Program-made: the position numbers and the translations under genes
The notes under the pieces: model-generated
Databases searched by the model: none
Seen by the model: only the letters and a program-made list of their open reading frames with translations
Told to the model about the DNA's origin: nothing
Shown: positions 1 to 9,800 of the stretch, one piece after another
Position numbering within the stretch: position 1 is the first letter of the stretch
How the letters are laid out: every line of letters begins with the position of its first letter
Assembly (NCBI GenBank): GCA_030426085.1
Contig: JAUHYW010000078.1
Location: forward strand, 1 to 46,933
Source of the DNA: a bacterium
GTDB lineage: Bacteria > Myxococcota_A > Bradymonadia > UBA7976 > UBA1532
Direction of reading: 5' to 3'
Length of the DNA stretch: 46,933 nucleotides

Positions 1-230
1 GGGCCGGGATCGGGCCACCCGTGAAGTGGCGGGTCGTCGGCTCGGGCCGAGGGTGGTGTCGCTCGGGGTGTGGCTCGACGGCGGCTCGGGCCGGGATCGG
101 GCCACCCGTGAAGTGGCGGGTCGTCGGCGGGTCGGCGGCTCGGGCTGAAGATGGCTTGCTCGGCGGGTAGCGGACGGCGGCTCGGGCCGGGATCGGGCAG
201 CCCGGATCGAGGTGCCGGATCGAGGTGCCA
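1..230. repeat. Degenerate direct repeat (87-96 bp period)
   Basis: A block beginning GGGCCGGGATCGGGC starts at 1, 88 and 184. The first two copies continue together for about 40 bases (a stretch containing CACCCGTGAAGTGG) before diverging; the third is truncated. A further 12-base duplication (GATCGAGGTGCC) follows near 207-230. Reading frames through the block lack a plausible start and have low-complexity translations, so I take it as non-coding repeat DNA. Confidence 0.7.
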
Positions 231-310
231 GGCACATGGTGTAGCCCGCCAGGGCACATGGTGTAGCCCGCCAGGGGCCGCGGGCACATGGTGTAGCCCG
301 CGAGGGGCCG
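231..310. repeat. Short tandem repeat, three copies
   Basis: The unit GGCACATGGTGTAGCCCGC occurs at 231, 253 and 283, separated by CAGG or CAGGGGCCGCG. The copies are nearly identical, so the duplication is recent. No function is evident. Confidence 0.75.
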
Positions 311-402
311 CGCTACTCGTCGCCCACCGGCCCGTCGAGCTGGTTCGGGTCGCAGTACGGCGTCGTCTGGTGGACCATCAGCCGCGGGCCCACCGCGTCG
401 TT

Positions 403-490
403 CCCCAATAGGGTGCCCCAATAGGGTGCCAACCATCCTATGGAGGGGAGGAGCCCAATAGGGTGCCAACCATCCTATGGAGGGGAGGAG
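403..490. repeat. 37-38 bp direct duplication
   Basis: A unit starting CCCAATAGGGTGCC and ending GGAGGGGAGGAG is present twice in tandem (about 416-453 and 454-490). An extra partial CCCAATAGGGTGCC lies just before it at 403. The ATG inside each copy opens frames over the antisense of the next gene but gives no recognisable protein. The stretch 491-702 shows nothing I can identify. Confidence 0.7.
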
Positions 491-702
491 CAGGGGGAGG
501 ACCCGAGGTTCGGATTCGGGTGTTGGTCGGGCGTCTGTCGACCCTCTGCCCCCACGCAGCCACGACGCTCGGCGGTCCTGATGTGCTCGACGGCGCCCGC
601 GCCCGCGCCCGCGCTCCAATCCAGGCGCACCGCGCCCGCACGCCCGACCCCGGCGCCCCGCCAACCCGCATCCTGCTCACGCTTGCGCGAGCCCGCCGCG
701 CG

Positions 703-1644
703 CTACCCGCCGGCCTCCGGCAGCAGCACCGCCGGCCGGCACCCCTCCTCCGGGAACCCCACCGCCTCCCACCCCTCCCGCAGCGCGTGCAGCGCCGCCC
801 GGTACGCCGTCACGAACGCATCGTACGCCTCGCCCCACGCCCTCCGCAGTGTCTTGCACCGCGTATGCACCCGCGGCGCCGGCGACTTCTTCGTCCGTGG
901 CGGCCGGGTATGCGGGTCGACCTCCACCAGCGCCGCCGCCCCCACCACCCGCGTCGGCCACGGCGCCGGATGCCGCTCCACCGCCAACTTCACCAGTTCG
1001 ACCCACTTCGCCCGCAGCGCATCCTCACTCAGCCCGGCCCACATCGGCGGCGGCGTCAGCCGCACCACCTTGCGCAGCGCCACGTCGCCCAGCGTCGGCT
1101 TCGGGCCGCGCCGCCCGCCCTGGGCCCACCGCTGCCGCAGCGCACCCAGCCGCGTGCGGTCGTACCACACCCCCACCAGCGGCCGACCGTCCGTCACCGC
1201 CCGCACCCACTGGATCCCGGGCCAGCACCCCGGGGTCTCGACCAGCCCCTCCTTCACCCCGTGCGCAGCCAGATAAGCCAGCCGATCCGCCAAGGCGCCG
1301 TCGTCCAGGATCGCGATGTCCCGCGTGCGCCGATCCCAATAGCAGCCCGGCCAGTCGAACAGCTCGCCCAGCTCTTTCGAGATGTTGGCCTTGATGTGGC
1401 ACTTGAAGCGGGCCTTCCACTCGGCGCTCTCGAACGCCGCCACGATGTGCAGGTGGTTGCTCGTGCCTCCGGCGAAGTACAGGTGCACATGCGCGCCGTA
1501 CAGCTCCAGCGCCCGCCCGATCACGCCCAGCATGCGCCGGCTGCACTCGTCACCCGGCCGCATCAGCAGGCGGCTGTGCATGCAGCGCATCGTGATCTCG
1601 AACGGGGTCCAGGGTCGGGGGACGAACATCAGCGGGCGGGGCAT
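703..1644 (-). CDS. RAYT-like HUH (Y1) transposase homologue
   Basis: The protein (313 aa) resembles the Y1_Tnp/REP-associated tyrosine transposase family. It has the HUH pair in TSNHLHIV (His64 and His66), where relatives have NHVHLL. A later segment, YLAAHGVKEGLVETP (from Tyr124), aligns with the family's YIHxNPVKAGLV block carrying the catalytic Tyr. RAYTs are single-copy domesticated relatives of IS200/IS605 transposases that cleave single-stranded DNA at REP hairpins. A longer start at 1680 exists, but ATG at 1644 has GGAGG five bases upstream and begins MPRP like many relatives. The C-terminal half is basic and unlike the core family. No flanking IS ends were found, so it is more likely a resident RAYT-type gene than a mobile IS. 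Confidence 0.75.
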   Translation of the reverse strand: MPRPLMFVPRPWTPFEITMRCMHSRLLMRPGDECSRRMLGVIGRALELYGAHVHLYFAGGTSNHLHIVAAFESAEWKARFKCHIKANISKELGELFDWPGCYWDRRTRDIAILDDGALADRLAYLAAHGVKEGLVETPGCWPGIQWVRAVTDGRPLVGVWYDRTRLGALRQRWAQGGRRGPKPTLGDVALRKVVRLTPPPMWAGLSEDALRAKWVELVKLAVERHPAPWPTRVVGAAALVEVDPHTRPPRTKKSPAPRVHTRCKTLRRAWGEAYDAFVTAYRAALHALREGWEAVGFPEEGCRPAVLLPEAGG

Positions 1645-1734
1645 CGGCGCCTCCGAGAGAAGTGGTCTCGAAGGGCTCATCGATCAGCCGACGCCGTTGT
1701 TGCGCAGAATCGTGAATCGAGGGGTCGGGGCGCG

Positions 1735-2103
1735 CTATGCAGTGCGGAGGATCTTCTCCATCTTCTTGCCCTTCGCGAGCTCGTCCACGAGCTTGTCGAG
1801 GTACCGCGCCTTCCGCGTGAGCGGGTTCTCGATGGTCTCGACCCGGTAGCCGCAGATGACGCCCGTGATCAGGTGTGCCGCCGGGTTCAGCGTGGCGCGG
1901 TCGAAGAACTCTGCGAAGGTCACCTCCTCTTCGATCAACTGCCGCAGCTTCGCGTCATCGAAGCCGGTCAGCCACTCGATCACCTGATGGAGCTCCGCCT
2001 CGAGCCGGCCCTTCTTCTCGACCTTCGCCACGTACAGCGGATAGACGGTCGAGAGCTTCATCTTCGCGATCCGCGCGTCGTGTTCGGGTGTCGTCGTCGG
2101 CAT
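1735..2103 (-). CDS. DUF2200 family protein
   Basis: This 122-aa protein is recognisable along its whole length as DUF2200. Diagnostic stretches are HDARIAKMKLSTVYPLYVAK, LHQVIEWLTGFDD, AHLITGVICGYRVE, ENPLTRKARYLDKLVDELAK and the C-terminal KKMEKILR. It is a small, soluble, highly charged protein without signal peptide or membrane segment. The family is widespread in bacteria; its biochemical role is unknown to me. It stands alone, 90 bp upstream of the transposase-like gene on the same strand and divergent from the molybdopterin oxidoreductase, so it is probably transcribed from the 165-bp region 2104-2268. Confidence 0.9.
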   Translation of the reverse strand: MPTTTPEHDARIAKMKLSTVYPLYVAKVEKKGRLEAELHQVIEWLTGFDDAKLRQLIEEEVTFAEFFDRATLNPAAHLITGVICGYRVETIENPLTRKARYLDKLVDELAKGKKMEKILRTA

Positions 2104-2268
2104 CGTTCAACCTCTGAATGGTCTCCACCGCGTAGAGCCGGTGGCTCGCTCTCGTATATCAGGGATCGGCGCGGACCGTGTGCCGGGTTCAGGCCGGCGG
2201 GTGGGGCGGCGGCTGTCGCCGGGCGGGCTTTCTGTTAGCGTGGCCCGGCATCACCGCCGGAGGCCCCC

Positions 2269-4524
2269 ATGCCGCCCACCGAACGCGTCGTCACCCGCAC
2301 CTGCCCGCTGTGTGAAGCCACCTGCGGCCTGCGCATCACCCTGCGGGCGAACGGCGACGCGACGCGGGCGGTGAAGGTCGCCGGCGATCCGGGCGATGTC
2401 TTCAGCAAAGGCTTCATCTGCCCCAAGGGGGCCGCGCTCGGCGCGCTGCATCACGACCCCGACCGGCTGACCCGGCCCCGGATCCGGGAGGGGGACGCGT
2501 GGCGCGAGGTCGGGTGGGACGAGGCCTTCGCCTACATCGACGCGAAGCTGCGGCCGATCCTGGCCGACGGCGACCGGGACGCGCTGGCGGCGTACGCCGG
2601 CAACCCCAACGTGCACACCCTCGCCGGCATGATCTACGGGCCGGCGCTCCGGCGGTCGCTGGGCACGCGCAACCTGTACTCGGCGAGCACCGTCGACCAG
2701 ATGCCGCGGCACGTCGCGAGCGGGTGGATGTATGGCGACCCCGACCGCATCCCGGTGCCCGACCTCGATCGGACCGATCTGCTCTACATCTTCGGGGCCA
2801 ACCCGGCGGTGTCCAACGGCAGCCTCGCCACCGCGCCCGATTGGCCGGGGCGGATCCGGGCCATCCGCGAGCGGGGCGGGCGGGTCGTCGTCTTCGACCC
2901 CCGGCGCACGGCGACCGCCGGGCTGGCCGACGCCCACCATGCCATCCGGCCGGGCACCGACGCCGCGCTGATGCTCTCGATGGCTCGGGTGCTCTTCGAG
3001 GCCGGGCGGGTGGGTCTCGGGCGGCTGGCGGACATCACGAAGGGGGTCGATGCCATCCGGGGTGTCATCTGCGGGGGCCCGGGCGACTTCGCGCCGGAGC
3101 GCATCGGGCCCGTCTGTGGCATCGCCCCGGATGACATCCGCCGGCTGGCGCTGGATCTCGCCGATGCGCCCCGAGCCGCGGTCTACGGCCGCATCGGCAC
3201 CCAGGCGGCGCGCTTCGGCACGCTGGCGGCGTGGACGGTCGATCTGCTCGGGCTGCTGACCGGTCACCTCGATACGCCCGGCGGGGCGATGTTCCCCCGG
3301 GCCCTGCACGAGCGGCCGGTGCATGGTCGAGGGCGTGGCTTCCGGGTGGGTCGGCGTCATGGGCGGGTGGCCGGTGATCCCGAGGTGCGCGGTGAGCTGC
3401 CCGCGGTGCGCTTGGCCGATGAGATCACGACCCCCGGGCCGGGGCGGATCAGGGCGCTGTTCGTCGTCGCCGGCAACCCGGTGCTCTCGGTGCCCGGCGG
3501 CGATCGGCTCGACGCGGCGCTGGCGCAGCTCGAGCTGATGGTGGCGGTCGATCCGTACCTCAACGCGACCACCCGCCGGGCGCATGTCATCCTGCCCCCG
3601 CCCGGCCCGCTGCACCGGCCCCACTACGATCTGGCCTTCTACACGCTCTCGGTGCGCGACGTCGCCCGCTTCAGCCCGCCGGCGCTGCCGTGGGCCGGGC
3701 CGTCCGAGGCCGGGATCCTGGCCCGGCTGACGCTGCTGGTGCTGGGCATGGGGCCGAAGGCCGATCCGGCGCTGGTCGAGCAGCAGATCGTGGGGCACCT
3801 GCTGGGCAAGGCGGCGGCCGATCCGGCGAGCCCGGCGCACGGGCGCGATCCGCGGGCGATGGCGGCGCAGCTTCGCGGGGAGAGCGGGCCCGAGCGGGTG
3901 CTGGACGCGCTCATCCGCACCGGCCCCCGGGGGGAGGGCTTCGGCGCCGATCCCGATGGCTGGACGCTCGCCCGCCTCGCCGCCGCGCCGGGCGGGGTGG
4001 ACTTCGGGCCGCTCGCGCCGCGCCTGCCCGCCTCGCTGGCGACGCCGGATGGTCTGATCGATGCCTTCCCCGATGCCATCCGGGGGGATCTGCCCCGCCT
4101 GCGGGCGTGGCTCGCCGATCCGCCCGACGGCCTGCTGCTCATCGGCCGGCGGCACCTGCGCTCGAACAACTCGTGGCTGCACAACGTGCCCAAGCTCGCC
4201 CGGGGCCGCGATCGCTTCACGCTGCGGATCCATCCGGCCGACGCGGCGGCTCGGGGGGTCGCCGACGGGGCCGCGGTGCGGTTGAGCGCGCGGAGCGACG
4301 CCGAGGCCGCGGTGCAGGCGACGGCGCAGGTGACCGACGAGGTCATGCGGGGGGTGGTGAGCCTGCCCCACGGGTGGGGGCACGCCGTCGAGGGCAGCGG
4401 GCTGTCGGTCGCGTCGAAGGTCGGCGGGCCGAACGTCAACCGGGTGACTCAGCCGGTGGTCGACCCGCTGTCGGGCAACGCCGCGCTCAACGGGGTGCCG
4501 GTCGAGGTGCGCCCGATCGGGTGA
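2269..4524 (+). CDS. Molybdopterin-dependent oxidoreductase, DMSO reductase family
   Basis: A 751-aa catalytic subunit of the Mo-bisMGD family. The N-terminal 4Fe-4S motif is visible as C12-x2-C15-x3-C19 and C51 (FICPKG). Middle domains carry family blocks such as GNPNVH, YIFGANPAVSNG and FVVAGNPVLSVPGGDRL. The C-terminal molydopterin-dinucleotide domain includes RRHLRSNNSWLHNVP and VSLPHGWGHAVEG. At the place where formate dehydrogenase H has its Sec/Cys metal ligand (about residue 140) the sequence reads YSASTVDQMPRHV, offering only Ser. No Tat signal peptide is seen, so the enzyme is probably cytoplasmic, and no electron-transfer subunit is adjacent. The substrate is not deducible. The start follows CCGGAGGCCCCC. 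The gene is convergent with the acyl-CoA oxidase-like gene (9-bp gap). Confidence 0.93.
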   Translation: MPPTERVVTRTCPLCEATCGLRITLRANGDATRAVKVAGDPGDVFSKGFICPKGAALGALHHDPDRLTRPRIREGDAWREVGWDEAFAYIDAKLRPILADGDRDALAAYAGNPNVHTLAGMIYGPALRRSLGTRNLYSASTVDQMPRHVASGWMYGDPDRIPVPDLDRTDLLYIFGANPAVSNGSLATAPDWPGRIRAIRERGGRVVVFDPRRTATAGLADAHHAIRPGTDAALMLSMARVLFEAGRVGLGRLADITKGVDAIRGVICGGPGDFAPERIGPVCGIAPDDIRRLALDLADAPRAAVYGRIGTQAARFGTLAAWTVDLLGLLTGHLDTPGGAMFPRALHERPVHGRGRGFRVGRRHGRVAGDPEVRGELPAVRLADEITTPGPGRIRALFVVAGNPVLSVPGGDRLDAALAQLELMVAVDPYLNATTRRAHVILPPPGPLHRPHYDLAFYTLSVRDVARFSPPALPWAGPSEAGILARLTLLVLGMGPKADPALVEQQIVGHLLGKAAADPASPAHGRDPRAMAAQLRGESGPERVLDALIRTGPRGEGFGADPDGWTLARLAAAPGGVDFGPLAPRLPASLATPDGLIDAFPDAIRGDLPRLRAWLADPPDGLLLIGRRHLRSNNSWLHNVPKLARGRDRFTLRIHPADAAARGVADGAAVRLSARSDAEAAVQATAQVTDEVMRGVVSLPHGWGHAVEGSGLSVASKVGGPNVNRVTQPVVDPLSGNAALNGVPVEVRPIG

Positions 4525-4533
4525 GCGCCGGGG

Positions 4534-6798
4534 TCACTCGGCGCCGATGGCGCCCAGGCACTTCTCGGGCACCGCGAACGCCTCGACGAGCGCCAGCGCG
4601 TGGGGCCGCAGCTCGGCGCAGAGGGCGTCGACCTCGTCGCAGACGGCGCGGGCCTTGTCCCCATCGAGGTAGCCGTTCTCCAGGAACCAGGCCCGGTCGC
4701 GCTCGATGGCATACAGGCCGTGCAGCCGGGTCAGATCGGTGAGGATCGCCCGCTGCTCGGCCGGCCCGCCGAAGTCGTCGAGCGCGGCGTGCAGCGCGTC
4801 GAGGGTCAGCCGCTCGGCGTAGGCCCCGGCCAGGGCGAGCGCGTGGTTCTGGACCTGGTTGAACGCTTCGAAGGACGACATCCGGCCGAGCCGCTTCTGC
4901 AGCCGCATGCCCAGCGAGTGGGTCAGGTCGGCCTGGCGGGCGGCCATGATCTGGGCGTGCCACTCGCGGTCGCGCAGGTGGTCGCGGTCGGTGCGCTGGG
5001 TGATGTAGGGGTTGCGGTCGAAGGCTGCGGCGACGGCCCGCCCGGCGAAGTGGCGCACGAGGCCGAAGATGCGCGAGTCGTCGAACTGCCGCTGGAACTC
5101 GGTCAGCAGCGCCCGGGCGACGAGCTGCATCAGCACGGTGTTGTCGCCCTCGAAGGTGGTGAAGATGTCGCTGTCGGCCTTCAGCGCGGCGAAGCGGTTG
5201 CGGGCGGCGTAGCCCTGCCCGCCGCACGCCTCGCGGCATTCCTGGATCACGTCGGTGGCGTGCCACGTCGCGTGGGCCTTGAGCGCGGCGGCCCGGGCTT
5301 CGAGGCTCTGGGCCCGGTCCTCGCCCTCGGGGGTGGGGTCGCCGTCCATCGCCTCCCAGTCGCGGACGAGGGCCTCCTGAGCGAAGCCGATGGCATAGGT
5401 CGCCGCGATGCGGGGCAGCAGGCGCCGCTGGTGGCTGGGGTAGTCCAGGATGAGCCACTCCTGGGCGCCCTTGTCGCCGAACTGCCGCCGGCGGGCGGCG
5501 TAGCGGGTGGCGATGGTCAGGGCCACCCGGCTGACGCTCACCGCGGCCCCGGCGATGCTCACCCGGCCGCCGACGAGCGTGCCCAGCATGGTGAAGAAGC
5601 GCTTGCCATCGCTGACGATGTCGCTGTGATAGGTGCCATCGGGGCGGACCTCGGCGAAGCGATCGAGCAGGTGGGTCCGGGGCACCTCGACGTGCTCGAA
5701 CCAGATCTGGCCGTTGTCGACGCCGTCGAGCCCCATCTTGGGCCCGCAGTCTTCGACGCGGATCCCGGGCAGCAGCGCCCCGTCGGCGTCGCGCAGCGGC
5801 ACGAGCAGGGCGTGCACCCCCCGGCTCACCCCGCCGACGACGAGCTGGGCGAAGACGGTGGCCATGCGCCCGTCGCGGGCGGCGTTGCCGATCCACTCCT
5901 TGCGGGCGAAGTCATCCGGGGTGTGCACCACGAAGACATCCCGCTCGGGGTCGTAGGTGGCGGTGGTCTCGAGCGCGCGCACGTTCGATCCGTGGCCCCG
6001 CTCGGTCATGGCGAAGCAGCCGGGCAGTGTCATGTCGACCGCCTGCTTCAAGACGTCATGGTGCTTCTCGGTGCCCAGCGCGCGCACGCTGCCGGCGAAG
6101 AGGCCGAACTGCACCCCGCACTTGACCGTGAGGCTGACGTCGAACAGCGCCAGCGTCTCGAAGGCGGCGACGAAGCGGCTCAGGGCCCCCTCGGGGTCGG
6201 TCTCGGGGTAGGCCCGCCGGCCCACGCCGGCCTCGGCGACCCGCTCGAGCCACTCGAGCACCTGCCGCCGCTGATCGGCGATGGGGCGGTCGTAGACGTG
6301 GGTGAAGCTGGGGTGGCTCAGCAGCGCGCGCGCCGCCGCCCGGTCGTCGGGGCGCAGGCGCTCGAGCCAGCGGGTGATGGGGGTGACGTCGAGGTCGACC
6401 GGCTCGAGGCAGCCGAAGGCGGCGCAGCGGGACGGCGGCGCGATGAGCTCGGTGATCGCGTCGGGGTCGGCCAGCCCCATGCGCTCGGCGACCGCCCGGA
6501 CCCGGGCCCGGTCGTCGTCGGCGGCGTCGCGGGCCAGGGCCAGCCCCAGCGCGGTGAGGTCGTCGGGGTCGTGGCCGTCGGCCCGGCGGGTGAGGTCGTC
6601 GGCCAGCCGGCGCAGCGCGGCGGCGCTCGGCGGGGCGTCGGGGTCGAGCCAGGGGGCGAGCGCCTCGGCGTCGGCGCCCAGATCGGCGGCGGTCCGGCGG
6701 ATGAGCGCGATCTCGGCGGGGGCCAGCGCGCCGTCGGCCCAGGCGACATAGATGAGCGGCAGCAGAGGCAGCAGGCGGTCGTCGGTCACGCTGGGCAT
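4534..6798 (-). CDS. Acyl-CoA oxidase/dehydrogenase-like flavoenzyme with N-terminal extension
   Basis: A 754-aa flavoprotein of the acyl-CoA oxidase type, expected to desaturate fatty acyl-CoA at the alpha-beta bond. Key blocks are CFAMTERGHGSNVRALETTA (around residues 257-276), the FAD-domain stretch PKMGLDGVDNGQIWF, the helical SDGKRFFTMLGTLVGGRVSIA, and CGGQGYAARNRF. TFEGDNTVLMQ (about 545-556) holds the glutamate that acts as catalytic base in ACOX enzymes. The length fits acyl-CoA oxidases (about 650-700) plus roughly 90 extra N-terminal residues. That extension (YVAWADGALAPAEIALIRR) looks like a TerB/DjlA-type helical domain. The start at 6798 is preceded by GGGGAGG. No other beta-oxidation gene is nearby. 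Confidence 0.92.
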   Translation of the reverse strand: MPSVTDDRLLPLLPLIYVAWADGALAPAEIALIRRTAADLGADAEALAPWLDPDAPPSAAALRRLADDLTRRADGHDPDDLTALGLALARDAADDDRARVRAVAERMGLADPDAITELIAPPSRCAAFGCLEPVDLDVTPITRWLERLRPDDRAAARALLSHPSFTHVYDRPIADQRRQVLEWLERVAEAGVGRRAYPETDPEGALSRFVAAFETLALFDVSLTVKCGVQFGLFAGSVRALGTEKHHDVLKQAVDMTLPGCFAMTERGHGSNVRALETTATYDPERDVFVVHTPDDFARKEWIGNAARDGRMATVFAQLVVGGVSRGVHALLVPLRDADGALLPGIRVEDCGPKMGLDGVDNGQIWFEHVEVPRTHLLDRFAEVRPDGTYHSDIVSDGKRFFTMLGTLVGGRVSIAGAAVSVSRVALTIATRYAARRRQFGDKGAQEWLILDYPSHQRRLLPRIAATYAIGFAQEALVRDWEAMDGDPTPEGEDRAQSLEARAAALKAHATWHATDVIQECREACGGQGYAARNRFAALKADSDIFTTFEGDNTVLMQLVARALLTEFQRQFDDSRIFGLVRHFAGRAVAAAFDRNPYITQRTDRDHLRDREWHAQIMAARQADLTHSLGMRLQKRLGRMSSFEAFNQVQNHALALAGAYAERLTLDALHAALDDFGGPAEQRAILTDLTRLHGLYAIERDRAWFLENGYLDGDKARAVCDEVDALCAELRPHALALVEAFAVPEKCLGAIGAE

Positions 6799-6865
6799 CG
6801 GGGCCTCCCCGGGGTCGGATGCGAGTGCGGATGCGGGGGGTAGGGTGCCCGATCGGCGGTCGGCG

Positions 6866-9800
6866 TTACAGGGCGCGGCAGTCGGCGGGCACGTCGGCCG
6901 CGCCGAAGCTGTAGGGGCGGGCCTGCTTGATGAGCAGGGTGCGGTCGGGGCCGAGGTGCTTGAACTCGATGTCCATGGCGAACCACGGGTTCTCGTTCCG
7001 GGGGTCGATGCGGGGCTGGAAGTGCCAGTGGATGGCCCGCAGGGCGCAGGCGATGTCTTCGATCTCGGGCTCGGCGAGCACCGGCGCCCCGTGGCGCAGC
7101 GAGCTGCGGGCCAGCCGGGTGATGCGCGGGGCCCGGCGGCGGTCGAAGAGGATCTGCTCGGTCTGCACGCCCGGGGCGGGGTTGGTCACCAGCGCCTCGC
7201 CGTGCTGGGCGTTGAGGTAGTACTGCTCGCGGATGGGCTCGAGCACGTTGCGGCTGATGCCGACCCCGTTGGCCCGCTCGCCGGGGAAGGCCCGGTGCAC
7301 CAGCACCGCCATGGCGACCCGGCCCTGGTCGATGCCGAACCAGGCGCGCTCGTCCCACGCCCGCTCGAGGTACAGGCTGGCCCACACCGCGCGGATGGCG
7401 TCCTCGACCCCGTGCGCGCCGGGGCCCCGCTCGTCGGCGTCGACCCCCACCGAGGTGTAGAGCCCCGCGCCGTTGAAGCCGGGCAGGTCTTCGGTGTTGC
7501 TGCTGCTGCGGAAGCGCACCCGGTCGCCGGGGAAGCGCGCGGCGACGTAGGCCTCGACCTCGGCGAGCAGCGCCGGCTCGACCGGGTGGAGCTCGATGAG
7601 GCGGCGGACCTCTTCGAGCGCGACCCGCCGGAAGCGGGGGTCGGCGTCGAAGCGGGGGTCTTCGCGGCGCAGGGCGAGGCGGTCGAGGGCGCCGCTGGCC
7701 TGCGCGTGCTCGATGCCATGCGCCAATGGGATCGCCATGGCGTCGGCCGGGGTGGTGATGGGGCCCAGGCAGCCGTCGAAGGGCGAGTCGACCCGCCCCA
7801 GCTCGGCGAGCTGAGCGGCCTTGGCGCCGATGGCCGGCAGGTCCGACAGCGCGCGCCCGGCCAGCGGCTGCACGCCGCGCACGTCGGGGTCGAGGCGGGG
7901 GGAGAGCGGCGGGCCGTCGGGGCGGCGGGCGTCCCAGAACGCCTGGGCCTCTTCGGGGTCGGCCGGGCGCACGGTCCAGCCGTCGGCGGCCACGTCGAGC
8001 CGCACCAGCGCGCCGAAGTGGGGGGCGAAGGTGGGGTGGGTCCGGGCGTCGCGCAGCGCCATGTTGGGGGTGTCGCGGTTGCGGCTGAGCAGGTTGACGT
8101 GGGCCAGCGGGGTCTGGAAGGCCTCGGTGACCAGCCCCCCGACGAGCGGGATGTCGTTGGGCACCTGGTCGGTGACCACGATGACCTGGGGCCCCAGCGC
8201 GGCCTCGTGCAGCGCGTCGGTCGGCACGAACCGGAGCACGCCGTAGCCGACGGTCTGGGTCAGCGGCTGCCACGTCAGCCCCCGGTAGGGCGCCCCGGGG
8301 TCGACGATCGGCAGGCCGCCTTCGAGGGTCCGGGCCCGCTCGAGGTGCGCCGGGGTGCGGGGGCGCAGGTGATAGCGGGTGGGGTCGAGGGTGTGGGCCG
8401 CCGCGCCGAAGAACGCCTGCCGCATCTGGCCGGGGTCGATGGCGTCGCCCGAGGCGAACTCCACGGTGTGCAGGTCGGGGCCTGCGTGGTGGGCCAGGGT
8501 GCTCGACAGGAAGCGGCGGCCCTCGACCTGGAAGTAGTTGATGCGGCTCCAGGCGGTCCAGGCGGCGTTGAACGCCCGGCTCTCGTCGGCATCGCAGCGG
8601 TCGAGGTGGGGCTGCCCTTCGATGGCTTCCCGGGCGAAGGTGTAGTGCAGATCCCAGCGGCGGGCCGAGAGCAGGTGCACCCCGCCGGTCTCGAGGTCCT
8701 GGAGCACTTTGACCGAGCTGATGCCCACCTGCACCCCGCCCTCGGCCAGCGCGGCGAAGTCGCCCGGGGTGCGCAGGTGGCGCAGCCGGCCGGCCTCGGG
8801 GTCGAGCGGGCGCGATGGCACCGGATCGCAGATGTCGTTGGCTTCGCCGGGGGTGTGGCGGGCGCAGAAGACGTGCCGGCTGTCGTCGGTGGGGTACCGG
8901 GTCAGCGCGGCGCCGGCCGGCCAGCTCATGAAGTCGACCCGCTCGGCGGGGAACATGCGCCCCGGGGCCCAGAGCTGCACCACCCCTTCGAAGAGCGGGT
9001 CGCCGGCCAGCGGGCCGATGCGGGCGGCGGGCACCGGCACCGCCAGCCGGGCGCCGGCTTCGACGCGGTCGGCGGGCCACGGGATCTGGAGGCCGCCGTC
9101 CGCTGCGGGCCAGGTCCAGGCGGGGCGCATCGGGGCGAGGTGCAGGGTGTAGGCGGCGAGGTTCACCGGGATGTCGCCCACGTTGAGCACTTCGACGAAG
9201 CCGTCGCCGCCGTCGGCCGGCAGGTGCAGCTCGGTGATGCGCAGCGGCGCGGCGGGCGACGGCCAGGGGTCGGGCCAGTCGTAGGGGTCGAAGGTCTCGC
9301 CCTCGTCGTCGACCGGCGGGGCCGGGCCGCAGCGGTCGGGGTTGGGCGCGGCGGGGCTGGCGTAGCGGCACGGGCCCCAGGCGCCGGACGGGTCGCGGAC
9401 CCAGGCGACGTCGGGGTCGAGGGCGGGGAACTCCACCGCGTCGACCAGGGATCCGTCGGGCGCGAAGAGCCGCGCCTCTTCGCCATCGGCCGAGAGGCCG
9501 AACGGCAGGTGCAGCGGGCCGGCGTCCTCGGCGTCGGGGGCCGGGTCGTCGGCCCACAAGAGGATCACCGCGCCCGGATCGAGGGTGATGTCGGGCAGCG
9601 CGTGATCCCGGTCGCGGCCGTCGTCGACCCGGTAGCCGGCCAGCGAGAGCGGCGTCGGGCCGATGTTGTGCAGCTCGATCCAGTCGTCGGCCTCGCCGAT
9701 CTCGTCGACCCAGGCGCCGTCGTTGGATGGCATCAGCTCGCTGATGCGCAGCGGGTGGGGCGGGGGGCCGGCGTCGGGCGCGGCGTCGACGGCGGTGTCG

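Noticed and set aside
703..1644. A complete IS200/IS605 insertion sequence.
   Set aside because: The protein fits the RAYT branch, and no left/right subterminal hairpins or tnpB were found at its edges.
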